Below, in pieces: positions 38,471-48,346 of a stretch of 64,000 nt of DNA. The stretch comes from Neobacillus pocheonensis (GTDB taxonomy: Bacteria; Bacillota; Bacilli; Bacillales; Cytobacillaceae). Made by a program: the position numbers and the translations under genes. Where the stretch lies: contig JAMQCR010000001.1 of assembly GCA_023702235.1 (NCBI GenBank), positions 868,001 through 932,000 on the forward strand, read 5' to 3'. Positions within the stretch are counted from its first letter, which is position 1, and each line of letters opens with the position of its first letter. Below the pieces are notes generated by a model, which searched no databases, was not told the DNA's origin, and saw only the letters and a list, made by a program, of their open reading frames with translations.

Positions 38471-39154
38471 ATGTTTTACCTTTTTTATTTTGCTATAATC
38501 ATTTTGATCCCATTATGGGCCCAGATGAAAGTGAAAAATACATTCGCAAGATATTCTCAAGTACCTTCTTCTACCCATCGAAGAGGTGCAGAAGTTGCTA
38601 GAGAAATATTAAATGCTAATGGCTTATATCAAGTTAGTATCGAAGAACAAAGAGGTCAATTAACCGACCATTATGATCCGAGAACGAAAACAGTACGATT
38701 ATCATCTGAAATTTACCATGGTCATTCTCTTGCAGCCGCAGCAGTGGCTGCACATGAGTGTGGACATGCCATTCAGGACGCAGAGGGGTATGCATTTTTA
38801 CGTTTTCGTCATGCATTAGTTCCAGTAGCTAATCTCGGCTCAAATGTATCTTGGGTTTTAATTATGATTGGCATTTTTGTCCATTTAAGTGGAATGCTCC
38901 TATTAGGAATAATCTTCATGGCAGCGGCTGTTCTGTTTCAAGTCATAACCCTCCCTGTCGAATTAAATGCATCAAATAGGGCAATGAATCAGGTCGTCTC
39001 TCTTGGACTGATTCGAAACGTTGAAGAGAGGGAAACAAGAAAGGTTTTAAATGCTGCAGCTCTTACGTATGTAGCCGCCGCAGCTGTAGCTGTATTAGAA
39101 CTAGTAAGACTTGTACTCATTTATACTGGGATGAGTAGAAATAATAACGATTAG
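38471..39154 (+). CDS. YugP-family membrane zinc metallopeptidase
   Basis: The 227-residue protein has an N-terminal membrane segment, the zinc motif AAHECGHAIQ (H-E-x-x-H, near 96) and two further hydrophobic regions (about 118-165 and 195-215). It has the conserved PSSTHRRGAEVAREILNANGL and PVELNASNRA of the YugP family (neutral zinc metallopeptidase, substrate unknown). A YugP-type gene is not found between ypjB and ypjC in B. subtilis as I know it. The ATG follows TTGGGGG. It is convergent with ypjC, sharing a terminator. Confidence 0.82.
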   Translation: MFYLFYFAIIILIPLWAQMKVKNTFARYSQVPSSTHRRGAEVAREILNANGLYQVSIEEQRGQLTDHYDPRTKTVRLSSEIYHGHSLAAAAVAAHECGHAIQDAEGYAFLRFRHALVPVANLGSNVSWVLIMIGIFVHLSGMLLLGIIFMAAAVLFQVITLPVELNASNRAMNQVVSLGLIRNVEERETRKVLNAAALTYVAAAAVAVLELVRLVLIYTGMSRNNND

Positions 39155-39156
39155 AA

Positions 39157-39185
39157 AAGAGGATGACCCATGGTCATCCTCTTTA
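39157..39185. terminator. Bidirectional terminator between the YugP-like gene and ypjC
   Basis: AAAGAGGATGACC and GGTCATCCTCTTT form a 13-bp perfect stem with a three-base loop; A and T tracts on both sides suit use on both strands. Confidence 0.85.
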
Positions 39186-40055
39186 GTCTGTAATTGGCAT
39201 TTTATTTTCATCAAGTGTAAAGCCTTCCCCATGAACATCATGAACTATTGTGATGGAAATAAATGCGTGGGGATCAACTGAAGTAATTAAATTTTTCAGT
39301 CTGATTAGTTCATTTTTGGCGACCACACAGTATAAGACTTCACGATCATTTTTGGTATAAGAGCCATAACCTTTAAGGGCGGTGACTCCTCGTTCCATTT
39401 CAGCCATTATTTTTTGGGCAATTTGCTCGTTATTCTCTGAAATAATCATTGCACCTCTTGCTGAATAAGCACCCTCCTGCATGAAATCAATCACTCTGGC
39501 ACCGACAAAAACTGCGACAAGGGTGTACATCGCTTGTTTATAATTTAAGTAGGCAATTAATGATATGGTGATGACACATGCATCGAATAAAAACATTGTT
39601 TTGCCCATATTCCATCCAACGTATTTTTGGACGAGTCTGGCTATAATATCCACTCCACCGGTTGTTCCTCCAGAACGGAAAATAATACCTAGACCAATTC
39701 CTGTAAATACACCAGCAAAAAGGGCAGCTAATGTTAAATCGCTTTTAAGCGGCATTTCAATCGTATTACGTTGAAAGATCCAAAGGAAAATTGAAACACC
39801 AACCGTTCCAACAATAGTATAGAAAAAGGAGTTTCGCCCAAGCAATTTCCAACCAATGAAGAACAAAGGAATATTAAGAATTAAGTTTGTATAAGAAGGG
39901 TCCCATTTGAACAAAAAGTAAAAAATGAGGGTAATTCCTGTGAACCCACCTTCGGCAAGCTTATTTTGCATATTAAAATTTACAAGACCAAATGACATGA
40001 TTGCAGCACCAATTAATATCAATAATATATTTTTAATCTTGAGACCCAATATCAT
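39183..40055 (-). CDS. ypjC: YitT-family membrane protein YpjC
   Basis: The 290-residue protein has five to six membrane helices in the first 200 residues, including the glycine-rich LNIPLFFIGWKLLGR and GIGLGIIFRSGGTTGGVDIIA, then a C-terminal DUF2179 domain (about 215-285, EMERGVTALKGYGSY). This is the YitT-family layout. The transported substrate is unknown. The ATG follows GGAGGAATATT. It is transcribed opposite to its neighbours and ends in the shared terminator. Confidence 0.82.
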   Translation of the reverse strand: MILGLKIKNILLILIGAAIMSFGLVNFNMQNKLAEGGFTGITLIFYFLFKWDPSYTNLILNIPLFFIGWKLLGRNSFFYTIVGTVGVSIFLWIFQRNTIEMPLKSDLTLAALFAGVFTGIGLGIIFRSGGTTGGVDIIARLVQKYVGWNMGKTMFLFDACVITISLIAYLNYKQAMYTLVAVFVGARVIDFMQEGAYSARGAMIISENNEQIAQKIMAEMERGVTALKGYGSYTKNDREVLYCVVAKNELIRLKNLITSVDPHAFISITIVHDVHGEGFTLDENKMPITD

Positions 40056-40244
40056 TTAATATTCCTCCTCTTCCATATTTTTCTCTAATTCAGCGGTTTT
40101 TATTATAGCTGATTCCTTATAGAAGAGCAATTACCAGTAGAAAGCTTGTGTTTTAAACGAAAATATTTGTAAATCTTTAATTATTTAGCTAACATTAAAA
40201 TATTAACAGTAAAATAAAAGAAACAGTATAAAGGGGTGACAAAT

Positions 40245-40588
40245 ATGGCAGATGGGAAATCAATGAAAGATCTCCAAATGGAGGTAGATACATACATAAG
40301 CCAATTTAAAGAAGGATATTTCAGTCCGTTAGCAATGCTTGCAAGGCTTACTGAAGAACTGGGTGAACTATCCAGAGAGATAAATCATTTTTATGGGGAG
40401 AAACCAAAGAAAACGGATGAGGGCCAAAGACAATTGAAGAAGAGCTCGGAGATCTACTATTTGTCCTAATTTGCTTTGCAAATTCATTAAATATTAATCT
40501 AGAAGAAGCCCATGATTATGTAATGAATAAATTTAATACAAGGGATAAAAACCGCTGGACAAGAATTAACACTGAAAATATGGAGTGA
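40245..40588 (+). CDS. ypjD: MazG-like nucleotide pyrophosphohydrolase YpjD (one-base deletion)
   Basis: YpjD belongs to the all-alpha NTP pyrophosphatases, which hydrolyse (non-canonical) NTPs. The ATG at 40245 after AAAGGGGTG gives [14 protein letters not shown], then [16 protein letters not shown] (E-E-x-x-E metal site). The frame breaks near 40429, where GGCCAAAGAC lacks an A; with it the text reads [17 protein letters not shown], carrying the second metal motif, and ends at 40588 (114 residues). It leads the tight dapB-birA gene run. Confidence 0.85.
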
Positions 40589-40593
40589 CGATT

Positions 40594-41400
40594 ATGGACA
40601 ATAAGGTAAAAATTATTATTGCCGGACCACGTGGTCGTATGGGCAGTGAGGCAGTCAAACTTGTTAACACTACAGAACATTTTGAACTCTTAGCTGTAAT
40701 TGACCATAAACACGAAGGGCAGATGCTTAGTGATCTCGAAGGCTTTCACCATATAAACAATGTTCCTATTTATACGGATTTAGAAAAATGTCTACAAAGT
40801 ACAAACTCAGATGTTTTAATTGATTTAACAACACCTGAAGTAGGGATGTATCATGCTAAAACAGCACTCCACTATCATGTTCGACCAGTTGTTGGTACAA
40901 CAGGGTTCACACCGAGTGATTTAGCGGAATTAGAGCGTCTTTGTCAAGAAAAAAATCTAGGTTGTATTATTGCCCCGAACTTTGCGATCGGCGCTGTATT
41001 AATGATGAAATTTTCACAAATAGCAGCCCAATACTTTAATGATGTAGAAATTATTGAAATGCATCATGACCAAAAGCTTGATGCACCATCTGGGACTGCA
41101 GTTAAAACCGCTGAAATGATTTCTGCTGTTAGGGAATCCAAAAAACAGGGTCACCCAAATGAAAAAGAAACTTTAGCAGGAGCTAGGGGTGCCGATTATA
41201 CTGGAATGCATATTCATTCCGTACGGTTACCTGGATTAGTGGCACATCAGCAGGTTTTATTTGGCTCAGAAGGCCAAACTTTAACGATTCGTCATGATTC
41301 CTATAATCGTGGGTCCTTTATGTCTGGTGTAAAGGTAGCAGTAGAAAAAGTGATGAAGCTTAATACATTTGTATACGGTCTTGAAAATATCCTAGAATAG
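40594..41400 (+). CDS. dapB: 4-hydroxy-tetrahydrodipicolinate reductase DapB
   Basis: DapB is an NAD(P)H-dependent enzyme of lysine, diaminopimelate and dipicolinate synthesis. The 268-residue protein has [15 protein letters not shown] near 8, [19 protein letters not shown] and the active-site [18 protein letters not shown] (His near 154). The ATG at 40594 is chosen with GGAG eight bases upstream; a GTG three codons earlier overlaps the ypjD stop. It is five bases after ypjD. Confidence 0.94.
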   Translation: MDNKVKIIIAGPRGRMGSEAVKLVNTTEHFELLAVIDHKHEGQMLSDLEGFHHINNVPIYTDLEKCLQSTNSDVLIDLTTPEVGMYHAKTALHYHVRPVVGTTGFTPSDLAELERLCQEKNLGCIIAPNFAIGAVLMMKFSQIAAQYFNDVEIIEMHHDQKLDAPSGTAVKTAEMISAVRESKKQGHPNEKETLAGARGADYTGMHIHSVRLPGLVAHQQVLFGSEGQTLTIRHDSYNRGSFMSGVKVAVEKVMKLNTFVYGLENILE

Positions 41401-41411
41401 GAGCTATGAAA

Positions 41412-41829
41412 ATGAATATTGCCTTAATTGCACATGATAAGAAAAAGAACGATCTTGTTCAATTTGCCACCGCCTATCAAGCTATTTTTTCAAAACATAC
41501 CTTATTTGCAACTGGGACAACAGGCTTACGTATTAGTGAGGCGACAGGATTAAACATAACACGTTACCAATCAGGTCCCTTAGGTGGAGATCAACAAATA
41601 GGTGCAATGATTGCGAAAAACAAAATGGATGCTGTTTTCTTTTTCGAGATCCATTAACTGCCCAACCACATGAGCCAGATGTGACGGCACTAGTACGTCT
41701 TTGTGATGTTTATTCCATCCCGCTTGCTACCAATATGGGTACAGCGGAATTATTAATAAGAGGGTTGGAATTGCGGTTTTTGAATGGAGAAATATCATCA
41801 AAGAGAATGGTGAGATCGATGGAGAATAA
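41412..41829 (+). CDS. mgsA: Methylglyoxal synthase MgsA (two one-base deletions)
   Basis: MgsA converts dihydroxyacetone phosphate to methylglyoxal. The ATG at 41412 ([14 protein letters not shown]) has AGGAG eight bases upstream. Key segments: [18 protein letters not shown] and [21 protein letters not shown] with active-site residues. The frame breaks near 41645 (a missing T; FFFEIH-stop becomes [11 protein letters not shown]) and again near 41780 (another missing T in GGTTTTTGAA), after which it reads [16 protein letters not shown] and stops at 41829. Corrected length is 139 residues. The end overlaps bshB1 by 11 bases. Without correction the C-terminal part looks falsely fused to BshB1. 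Confidence 0.9.
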
Positions 41830-42535
41830 AAATGTTCATATCCTAGCATTTGGGGCCCATGCGGATGATGTTGAAATTGGCATGGCAGGAACCATTGCTA
41901 AATTGACATCTGTTGGGAAAAGAATCGGGATTTGTGATTTAACCGATGCAGATTTATCTTCCAATGGAAATGTAGCGCTTAGGAAAGAAGAAGCTTCTTC
42001 TGCTGCAGAAATTTTGGGAGTATCAATGAGGACCTCACTTGCATTTCCAGATCGAGGATTATTCCTGCAGGAAGAATATATTAAAAGGATTGTTAGTGTC
42101 ATCAGAAAATGGAAGCCTCAAATTGTTTTTGCACCCTATTTCGAAGACCGTCATCCAGATCATGGAAATTGCGCCCGCCTTGTAGAGGAGGCGGTTTTTT
42201 CTGCTGGCATAAGGAAGTATAAGACAGAGGAGGACGATCTCCCACATCGTGTGGAAAGATTGTATTTTTATATGATCAATGGTTTCCATAGGCCAGATTT
42301 CACAATCGATATTTCACCATTTATGGATAAAAAACTTACGGCATTAAGGGCATATAAAAGTCAATTTGAACAAACTGAAGATACCGTTGAAACACCACTT
42401 GTAAATGGCTATATTGAAACAGTTGAGGCAAGGGAAAAAATGTTTGGTAAGCAGGTTGGTGTTGCCTTTGCAGAAGGATTCAAAACAAACATTCCCATTC
42501 TCTTGGATCGTGACTTAATAGGAGAACAATCATGA
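41819..42535 (+). CDS. bshB1: Bacillithiol biosynthesis deacetylase BshB1
   Basis: BshB1 removes the acetyl group from GlcNAc-malate in the second step of bacillithiol synthesis. The 238-residue LmbE-like zinc deacetylase has [18 protein letters not shown] (H-x-D-D near 12) and [18 protein letters not shown] (H near 112). The ATG at 41819 gives [17 protein letters not shown]; the frame is open further upstream only because of the mgsA deletions. It overlaps mgsA and, by ATGA, bshA. Confidence 0.93.
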   Translation: MENKNVHILAFGAHADDVEIGMAGTIAKLTSVGKRIGICDLTDADLSSNGNVALRKEEASSAAEILGVSMRTSLAFPDRGLFLQEEYIKRIVSVIRKWKPQIVFAPYFEDRHPDHGNCARLVEEAVFSAGIRKYKTEEDDLPHRVERLYFYMINGFHRPDFTIDISPFMDKKLTALRAYKSQFEQTEDTVETPLVNGYIETVEAREKMFGKQVGVAFAEGFKTNIPILLDRDLIGEQS

Positions 42536-43675
42536 AGAAACTTAAAATTGGGATCACTTGCTATCCGACAGTAGGAGGATCAGGAGTCGTTGCTACAGAA
42601 TTAGGGAAAATGCTAGCAGAGAAGGGTCATGAAATCCATTTTATCTCATCTAGTATCCCTTTTAGATTAAATAGAATGTACCATAATATTTATTATCATC
42701 AAGTTGAAGTCAATCAATATTCTGTATTTCAATATCCTCCTTATGATATTGCTCTTGCGAGTAAAATTGCAGAAGTCGCAAATCGGGAACAGTTAGATTT
42801 GCTTCATGTCCATTATGCGATTCCTCATGCAGTTTGTGCCATTTTGGCTAAGCAGATGAGCAACAGGGATTTAAAGATTGTTACCACCTTACACGGTACG
42901 GATATCACTGTTTTGGGGTACGACCCATCACTAACAGAAGCTATTAAATTTGGTATCGAAAAATCTGATGTGGTCACGGCAGTTTCCAATGCTTTAGTTG
43001 AGCAAACGTATGAACTTATAAACCCTGATAAACAAATAGAAACGGTTTATAACTTCATTGATGAAAGAGTATATCAAAAGAGTGAAGCACAACATTTAAG
43101 AGAAGAATTCGGGTTAGGTACAGAAGAAAAGGTAATCATTCATGTATCGAATTTTCGAACGGTAAAACGGGTCCAGGATGTAGTAAAAACCTTTGCGAAA
43201 ATTTCCTATATTATGCCTGCTAAACTGCTGCTAGTCGGTGATGGCAGAAATGACTAGAATTTGTAAACTGGTCAGAGAGCTCGGAATAGAAGATTTGGTT
43301 ATTTTTCTTGGGAAACAGGAAAGTCTCGAGGAATTATACTCCATTAGTGATTTAATGCTGTTACTATCTGAAAAAGAAAGTTTTGGGCTTGTGGCGTTGG
43401 AGGCAATGGCTTGCGGTGTTCCATGTATTGGAACAAATGTAGGTGGCTTACCAGAAGTAATTGACCATGGAGTAACTGGATATATTTGTGAAGTAGGAGA
43501 TATTGAAGATATTTCTAATAAAGCAATCGTTTTATTAAATGATAATAAACTACATCAGGAATTTTCCGATCAATCAGTTGAAACAGTAAAAATTAAATTC
43601 AAGGCTGATAATATAGTTGAGCAATATGAACAAATCTATTTTAAGTTAGTGAATCAAGGTGAAAAATATGCTTGA
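42532..43675 (+). CDS. bshA: L-malate glucosyltransferase BshA (frameshifted)
   Basis: BshA joins GlcNAc to L-malate in the first step of bacillithiol synthesis. It is a GT4 enzyme: [25 protein letters not shown] at the N-terminus, HGTDITVLG, and [17 protein letters not shown] with the E-x7-E motif. The frame ends at 43257 (VGDGRND-stop) and resumes two steps over; the homologous sequence [13 protein letters not shown] suggests two bases missing at about 43243-43248. The corrected length is about 381 residues. This is the only break in the window that needs two bases. Confidence 0.9.
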
Positions 43676-44867
43676 ACCATTTGTATCTGCTGTACCTGTT
43701 TTGAAAAAGTTGGAGGAAGCAGGTTTTGAGGCATATTTTGTTGGTGGAGCAGTTAGAGACTTCCTTCTAAAGAACCCGATTAATGATGTAGATATTGCGA
43801 CATCTGCAACACCAAATGAAGTAAAAAAAACTTTTCCGAAGACGGTTGATATTGGAATTGATCATGGTACAATTCTTGTCCTTTTTCAGAATAAATCGTA
43901 TGAAATTACCACATTTAGAACAGAGTCAGAATATCAGGATTTTCGAAGACCGAAAGGGGTTTCATTTGTCCGTAGTTTAAACGAAGATTTGCAAAGAAGA
44001 GATTTTACGATGAATGCTATTGCTATGGATCGATTTGGAAAACTTATTGATCCTTTTAATGGGCAATTTGCTATTCAGGAAAGAATGATTCGAACAGTTG
44101 GTCAAGCAACGGAGCGTTTCCAAGAAGATGCATTAAGAATGATGAGAGCCGTTCGTTTTGTCAGCCAGCTCGGATTTGAACTTGAAAGAGAAACAGTGAA
44201 GGCTTTAGACCATCTTGTTCCATTGCTTGCTCATATTGCTATAGAACGCAAACGAGCAGAGTTTGAAAAGCTTTTAAAAGGGAAGAATCGTAAACAAGCA
44301 TTAAACCTATTAATTGAAACAGGTTTGTTTTCATACTTACCTGGTTTAAGCAATCACAAGGAGCATTTAGAAGAGCTGAAAAACTATGACTTTGATACTT
44401 TAAGTAAGGATGAGATGTGGACACTGTTAATCTTTTGTTTAAACCTTGAAGAAAAGTCAATTGAAGGCTTTTTAAGAAATTGGCGCCTTCCACTTAAAGA
44501 AATAAGGAATATTCAGCGAATTCTACTTTTCCTTTTTAAAAGGCTAAAACAAGAGTGGACTGTATATGATTTATATCTAGCTGGAAGTGACACGATCAAG
44601 TCAGTAGAAACCTTGTTTCAAGTATTAAAAGGAAATAAGGAGTTTGAATCTATTTTCCGATGGGTAAATTTGTATAAGCAGCTGCCTATTAAGGAACGAT
44701 CTGATATGAAGGTGACAGGAAATGATTTACTCGCCTGGTTTGATTCTAAAGGCGGTCCTTGGCTACATGAAATGCTAACCAAAATCGAACAAGCCATTTT
44801 AGAAGGAAAGGCAGTTAACGATAATAATAAAATTAAGGAGTGGCTGATGGAGTGCAATCAGAAATAA
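43668..44867 (+). CDS. cca: CCA-adding tRNA nucleotidyltransferase Cca
   Basis: Cca adds or repairs the CCA end of tRNA. The 399-residue class II enzyme has AYFVGGAVRDFLL (G-G-x-V-R-D near 28), NDVDIAT (metal-binding D-x-D), TFRTE, RRDFTMNAIAM and EDALRMMRAVRF. The ATG at 43668 has AAGGTGAA upstream and overlaps the end of bshA by eight bases. Its own end overlaps birA. Confidence 0.95.
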   Translation: MLEPFVSAVPVLKKLEEAGFEAYFVGGAVRDFLLKNPINDVDIATSATPNEVKKTFPKTVDIGIDHGTILVLFQNKSYEITTFRTESEYQDFRRPKGVSFVRSLNEDLQRRDFTMNAIAMDRFGKLIDPFNGQFAIQERMIRTVGQATERFQEDALRMMRAVRFVSQLGFELERETVKALDHLVPLLAHIAIERKRAEFEKLLKGKNRKQALNLLIETGLFSYLPGLSNHKEHLEELKNYDFDTLSKDEMWTLLIFCLNLEEKSIEGFLRNWRLPLKEIRNIQRILLFLFKRLKQEWTVYDLYLAGSDTIKSVETLFQVLKGNKEFESIFRWVNLYKQLPIKERSDMKVTGNDLLAWFDSKGGPWLHEMLTKIEQAILEGKAVNDNNKIKEWLMECNQK

Positions 44868-45829
44868 GAAAAGAATTGCTGGATGCCTTCACTAGTGCAG
44901 GCGATTCCTACTTATCGGGGCAACATATTGCGGAATTAATTGGCTGTTCAAGGACAGCCGTTTGGAAACATATTGAAGAATTGCGGAAAGACGGTTTTGA
45001 GTTAGAAGCAATTCGAAGGAAAGGCTACCGTATCTTGAAAACACCAGAAAAAATAACAGCAGATGAGATAAGGCTTGGACTGAAAACGAAGTTTATCGGA
45101 AAAAACATCCATTATGAAGAAAGTGTTGACTCAACGCAAAAGATTGCCCACCGTTTTGCTTATGAGGATGTGCCAGAAGGAACAGCTATCATAGCTGAGG
45201 AACAACTTTCCGGCAGAGGAAGAATGGACCGAAAATGGCATTCACCTAAATTTACAGGAATTTGGATGAGTTTGATCCTTCGACCCAATATTCCGCTTAC
45301 GAAAGCACCGCAGCTGACACTGTTAACGGCTGTTTCCGTCGTCCATGCGATTGAAGAGATGACTGACCTTACTCCAGAAATAAAGTGGCCAAATGACATT
45401 CTAATCAACGGGAAAAAGGTAACTGGGATCCTAACTGAGCTTCAAGCGGAAGCAGATCGTATTCATTCAATTATTGTCGGGATCGGAATGAATGTAAATC
45501 AAAAGCTAGATGATTTTCCAGTGGAGCTTCAGGAAACGGCAAGTTCCCTCCTAATTGAAAATGGGAAACCCGTTCCTCGCGCGGAATTAATCAGGTGTAT
45601 TTTCATGCATTTTGAAAAATTGTATTTACTTTATTTGGAACAGGGCTTTTTCCCCATTAAGCTTTTGTGGGAAAGCTATGCTGTCAGTATTGGCAAACAT
45701 CTTAAAGCACGGACGATTACGAATACGATCGAAGGGAAAGCACTAGGAATTACTGATGAAGGTGTTTTGAAACTAGAAGACCAGGATGGTATCATTCATC
45801 TTGTTTATTCTGCCGATATCGAACTATAA
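44852..45829 (+). CDS. birA: Biotin-[acetyl-CoA-carboxylase] ligase / biotin repressor BirA
   Basis: BirA activates biotin and attaches it to its carrier protein, and in its AMP-bound form represses biotin genes. The 325-residue protein has an N-terminal winged helix (GQHIAELIGCSRTAVWKHIEELR), showing the repressor type, then SGRGRMDRKWHSP (biotinyl-AMP loop), KWPNDILINGKKV (active-site Lys) and a C-terminal SH3-like domain. The GTG at 44852 is chosen because AAGGAGTG precedes it by about ten bases; it overlaps cca by 16 bases. It ends the ypjD-birA gene run. Confidence 0.92.
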   Translation: MQSEIRKELLDAFTSAGDSYLSGQHIAELIGCSRTAVWKHIEELRKDGFELEAIRRKGYRILKTPEKITADEIRLGLKTKFIGKNIHYEESVDSTQKIAHRFAYEDVPEGTAIIAEEQLSGRGRMDRKWHSPKFTGIWMSLILRPNIPLTKAPQLTLLTAVSVVHAIEEMTDLTPEIKWPNDILINGKKVTGILTELQAEADRIHSIIVGIGMNVNQKLDDFPVELQETASSLLIENGKPVPRAELIRCIFMHFEKLYLLYLEQGFFPIKLLWESYAVSIGKHLKARTITNTIEGKALGITDEGVLKLEDQDGIIHLVYSADIEL

Positions 45830-45841
45830 GTGGTCAAGTAC

Positions 45842-45869
45842 TTGCACTTTTTGATAATTTTGCTATAAT
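45842..45869 (+). promoter_or_regulatory. Sigma-A promoter for the panB leader
   Basis: TTGCAC, a 16-base spacer and TATAAT lie about 210 bases before the panB start and just after the birA stop. Confidence 0.7.
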
Positions 45870-45875
45870 TCATTC

Positions 45876-46037
45876 CAATGGGCAGTATCCTTAAGTGAAC
45901 TGCACCTTTTATATGTCTATGAAAATTAAAAAAGGTTTCTGCCTAGATCCGTATAACGGACCGGGACAGAGGGATGGAACATACAAAGAGTAACAAAGAT
46001 CCTCTGCCTTCAGAAGGGTCTTTTTTATTGCTCTAAA
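45876..46037 (+). ncRNA. Structured panB leader with terminator (candidate pan RNA motif)
   Basis: The transcript leader holds three hairpins: GCAGT/ACTGC (45882-45903); TCTGCC...TCCGT-ATA-ACGGA...GGGACAGA (45938-45970), which leaves unpaired bases including an A on each side; and a terminator, AGATCCTCTG paired imperfectly with CAGAAGGGTCT (45996-46020) followed by six Ts. This is the layout of a cis-acting attenuator. A conserved pan RNA motif upstream of pantothenate genes, including in B. subtilis, has been described, with stems containing bulged adenines; I think this is that element, but the match is by memory of its general form. No ligand is claimed. Confidence 0.6.
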
Positions 46038-46077
46038 ATAGGTTTTGTCACCTCTCCCATAATAAGGAGGGTAAAGG

Positions 46078-46914
46078 ATGAAGCAAACAACGGATTTCTT
46101 GAAAATGAAACAAAATAATGAAAAAATCGTCATGCTAACTGCATATGATTACCCATCTGCTAGACAGGCAGAGCAAGGGGGAGTGGACACTATTCTAGTT
46201 GGTGACTCTCTTGGAATGGTGGTACTTGGTTACGATTCAACAATACCTGTAACGCTTGATGATATGATTCATCACACCAAAGCTGTAAAACGAGGGGCTA
46301 AAGAAACATTTATTGTTGTTGATATGCCTTTTTTAACCTATCACTTATCGATTAAAGATACATTAGTAAATGCGGGTAGACTTATTCAAGAAACGGGTGC
46401 CCATGCTGTAAAAATTGAAGGTGCAAATGATGTAATTGAAAAAATTGCTTCCTTAACAAACGCAGGAATTCCTGTTTGTGCCCATCTGGGTTTAACACCC
46501 CAATCTGTTGGGGTATTAGGTGGATATAAGGTTCAAGGGAAAGAGGCAGGGGCTGCCAAAAAATTAATCGAAGATGCAAAAAAATGTGAAGAAGCAGGCG
46601 CGTTTGCGGTGGTACTTGAATGTGTACCGAAACAACTTGCAGATGAGGTGACCAAAACCCTCTCAATTCCAGTTATTGGCATAGGAGCAGGGGTTGGGGT
46701 CGATGGACAAGTCCTTGTCTATCATGATATTTTAGGCTATGGTGTTGAGCGTGTTCCTAAATTTGTAAAACAATACACTACAGTAAATCCATTTATGATT
46801 GAATCTATTCAATCCTATGTAGCAGAGGTTAAAAAAAATCAATTTCCTGAAGAAAAACATTCGTTTACGATGAATGAGCAGGAACTAAAAGGGCTTTATG
46901 GAGGTAAGGAATGA
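46078..46914 (+). CDS. panB: 3-methyl-2-oxobutanoate hydroxymethyltransferase PanB
   Basis: PanB makes ketopantoate from 2-oxoisovalerate with methylenetetrahydrofolate. The 278-residue TIM-barrel protein has [33 protein letters not shown] (metal Asp), [17 protein letters not shown] and [17 protein letters not shown]. The ATG follows AATAAGGAGG. It heads panBCD behind the leader described above and overlaps panC by four bases. Confidence 0.95.
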   Translation: MKQTTDFLKMKQNNEKIVMLTAYDYPSARQAEQGGVDTILVGDSLGMVVLGYDSTIPVTLDDMIHHTKAVKRGAKETFIVVDMPFLTYHLSIKDTLVNAGRLIQETGAHAVKIEGANDVIEKIASLTNAGIPVCAHLGLTPQSVGVLGGYKVQGKEAGAAKKLIEDAKKCEEAGAFAVVLECVPKQLADEVTKTLSIPVIGIGAGVGVDGQVLVYHDILGYGVERVPKFVKQYTTVNPFMIESIQSYVAEVKKNQFPEEKHSFTMNEQELKGLYGGKE

Positions 46915-47759
46915 AAGTTATTACAACCATTAAGGACATGCAAACTGAAATTAATCGACATAAGGTCCCGTCGAAATCGATTGGATTTGTTCCGACAATG
47001 GGATTTTTACATGAAGGTCATTTAACACTTTTAAATAGAGCAAGACAAGAAAATGATATTGTTGTTTTAAGTATATTTGTTAATCCATTGCAATTCGGAC
47101 CGACTGAAGATTATTCCACATACCCGCGTGATTTTGAACGGGACCGTGCCTTGGCTGAATGTGAAAAAATAGATTATCTTTTTTATCCATCTGTAGAAGA
47201 AATGTATCCTCATCCTACTTCTATAAAGGTTCTAGTCCAGGACAGGGCAGATGTATTATGCGGCAAATCACGTCCAGGTCATTTTGACGGAGTGGCAACA
47301 GTGATAACAAAGTTTTTTAATATCTTGATGCCGACCCGAGCATATTTCGGGAAAAAGGATGCCCAACAAGTAGCTGTAATAGAAGGATTAATTAAAGATC
47401 TCAATTTTCCAATCGAGCTAATACCGGTTGATATTGTACGTGAGGAAGACGGTCTGGCGAAAAGTTCCCGTAATGTATATCTTAGCTCGGAGGACCGAAA
47501 GCAGGCGATCGTGCTAAATAAAAGCCTGATTGTCGCAAAAAGAGCAATTGCTGATGGGGAGCGCAACCCTAGTAAACTAATTTCATTAATTAGCGAAATC
47601 GTCACGGCCGAGTCAAATGGTACAATTGATTACATCGAATTATTCTCCTATCCACAGTTGAAACCGATGGGAAATTTAGAGGGTACCATTATTATTGCAC
47701 TGGCAGTTAAATTTACAAAGGTTCGTTTAATTGACAATATTATAATAGAGATTCATTAA
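46911..47759 (+). CDS. panC: Pantothenate synthetase PanC
   Basis: PanC condenses pantoate and beta-alanine with ATP through pantoyl adenylate. The 282-residue protein has [13 protein letters not shown] (the HIGH-like site near 30), [32 protein letters not shown] and [11 protein letters not shown], plus KSSRN for ATP binding. It begins at an ATG overlapping the panB stop (ATGA), with GGAGGTAAGG upstream. Confidence 0.95.
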   Translation: MKVITTIKDMQTEINRHKVPSKSIGFVPTMGFLHEGHLTLLNRARQENDIVVLSIFVNPLQFGPTEDYSTYPRDFERDRALAECEKIDYLFYPSVEEMYPHPTSIKVLVQDRADVLCGKSRPGHFDGVATVITKFFNILMPTRAYFGKKDAQQVAVIEGLIKDLNFPIELIPVDIVREEDGLAKSSRNVYLSSEDRKQAIVLNKSLIVAKRAIADGERNPSKLISLISEIVTAESNGTIDYIELFSYPQLKPMGNLEGTIIIALAVKFTKVRLIDNIIIEIH

Positions 47760-47797
47760 GGTAATTATAAAGGATTGACAAGGGAGGAAAGAGACAG

Positions 47798-48181
47798 ATG
47801 TTTCGTAACATGATGAACGGCAAAATCCATCGCGCAACCGTTACAGAAGCGAATTTAAACTATGTTGGCAGTATAACCATTGATGAAGATTTATTGGACG
47901 CAGTTGGGATGACGGCAAATGAAAAAGTGCAAATTGTAAATAATAATAATGGTGCCCGGCTTGAGACCTATATTATTCCAGGGAAAAGAGGAAGCGGCGT
48001 CATTTGTCTAAATGGAGCTGCAGCTCGACTTGTCCAAGAAGGCGATATCGTAATTATTATTTCTTACGCACTAGTACCCGAAGATAAAGTACTTACTCAT
48101 AAGCCCAAGGTGGCAATTATGGATGAAAATAATCGAATCAAAGAACTACTTCATGCTGAACCTGCATTTACTATTATGTAA
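47798..48181 (+). CDS. panD: Aspartate 1-decarboxylase proenzyme PanD
   Basis: PanD makes beta-alanine for pantothenate and matures by self-cleavage to a pyruvoyl enzyme. The 127-residue protein has the cleavage site at Gly24-Ser25 in [10 protein letters not shown], and [12 protein letters not shown] (near 71). The ATG follows AAGGGAGGAAAG. A terminator follows, ending the pan operon. Confidence 0.95.
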   Translation: MFRNMMNGKIHRATVTEANLNYVGSITIDEDLLDAVGMTANEKVQIVNNNNGARLETYIIPGKRGSGVICLNGAAARLVQEGDIVIIISYALVPEDKVLTHKPKVAIMDENNRIKELLHAEPAFTIM

Positions 48182-48206
48182 TCCCCGATTTCGGGGATTT
48201 TTTCCT
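48181..48206 (+). terminator. Terminator after panD
   Basis: AATCCCCG and CGGGGATT form an 8-bp stem with an ATTT loop, followed by TTTTCC. Confidence 0.85.
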
Positions 48207-48346
48207 TTTTTACTCAAATTTACTATAATGATTTAAAGTGACAAGAAAAATACTCCGGTAAAATCATAAATAGAGTAGATTGTTTTCTTTTTCTTTTAAA
48301 CTTTTTGTGGTACGTTTTTGTATGAAGGCTTGAGGTGTTAAGTGAA

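Noticed and set aside
41681..42535. Natural fusion of an MgsA C-terminus to BshB1
   Set aside because: It is an artefact of two base deletions in mgsA; correction gives a separate MgsA ending at 41829 and a BshB1 starting at 41819.
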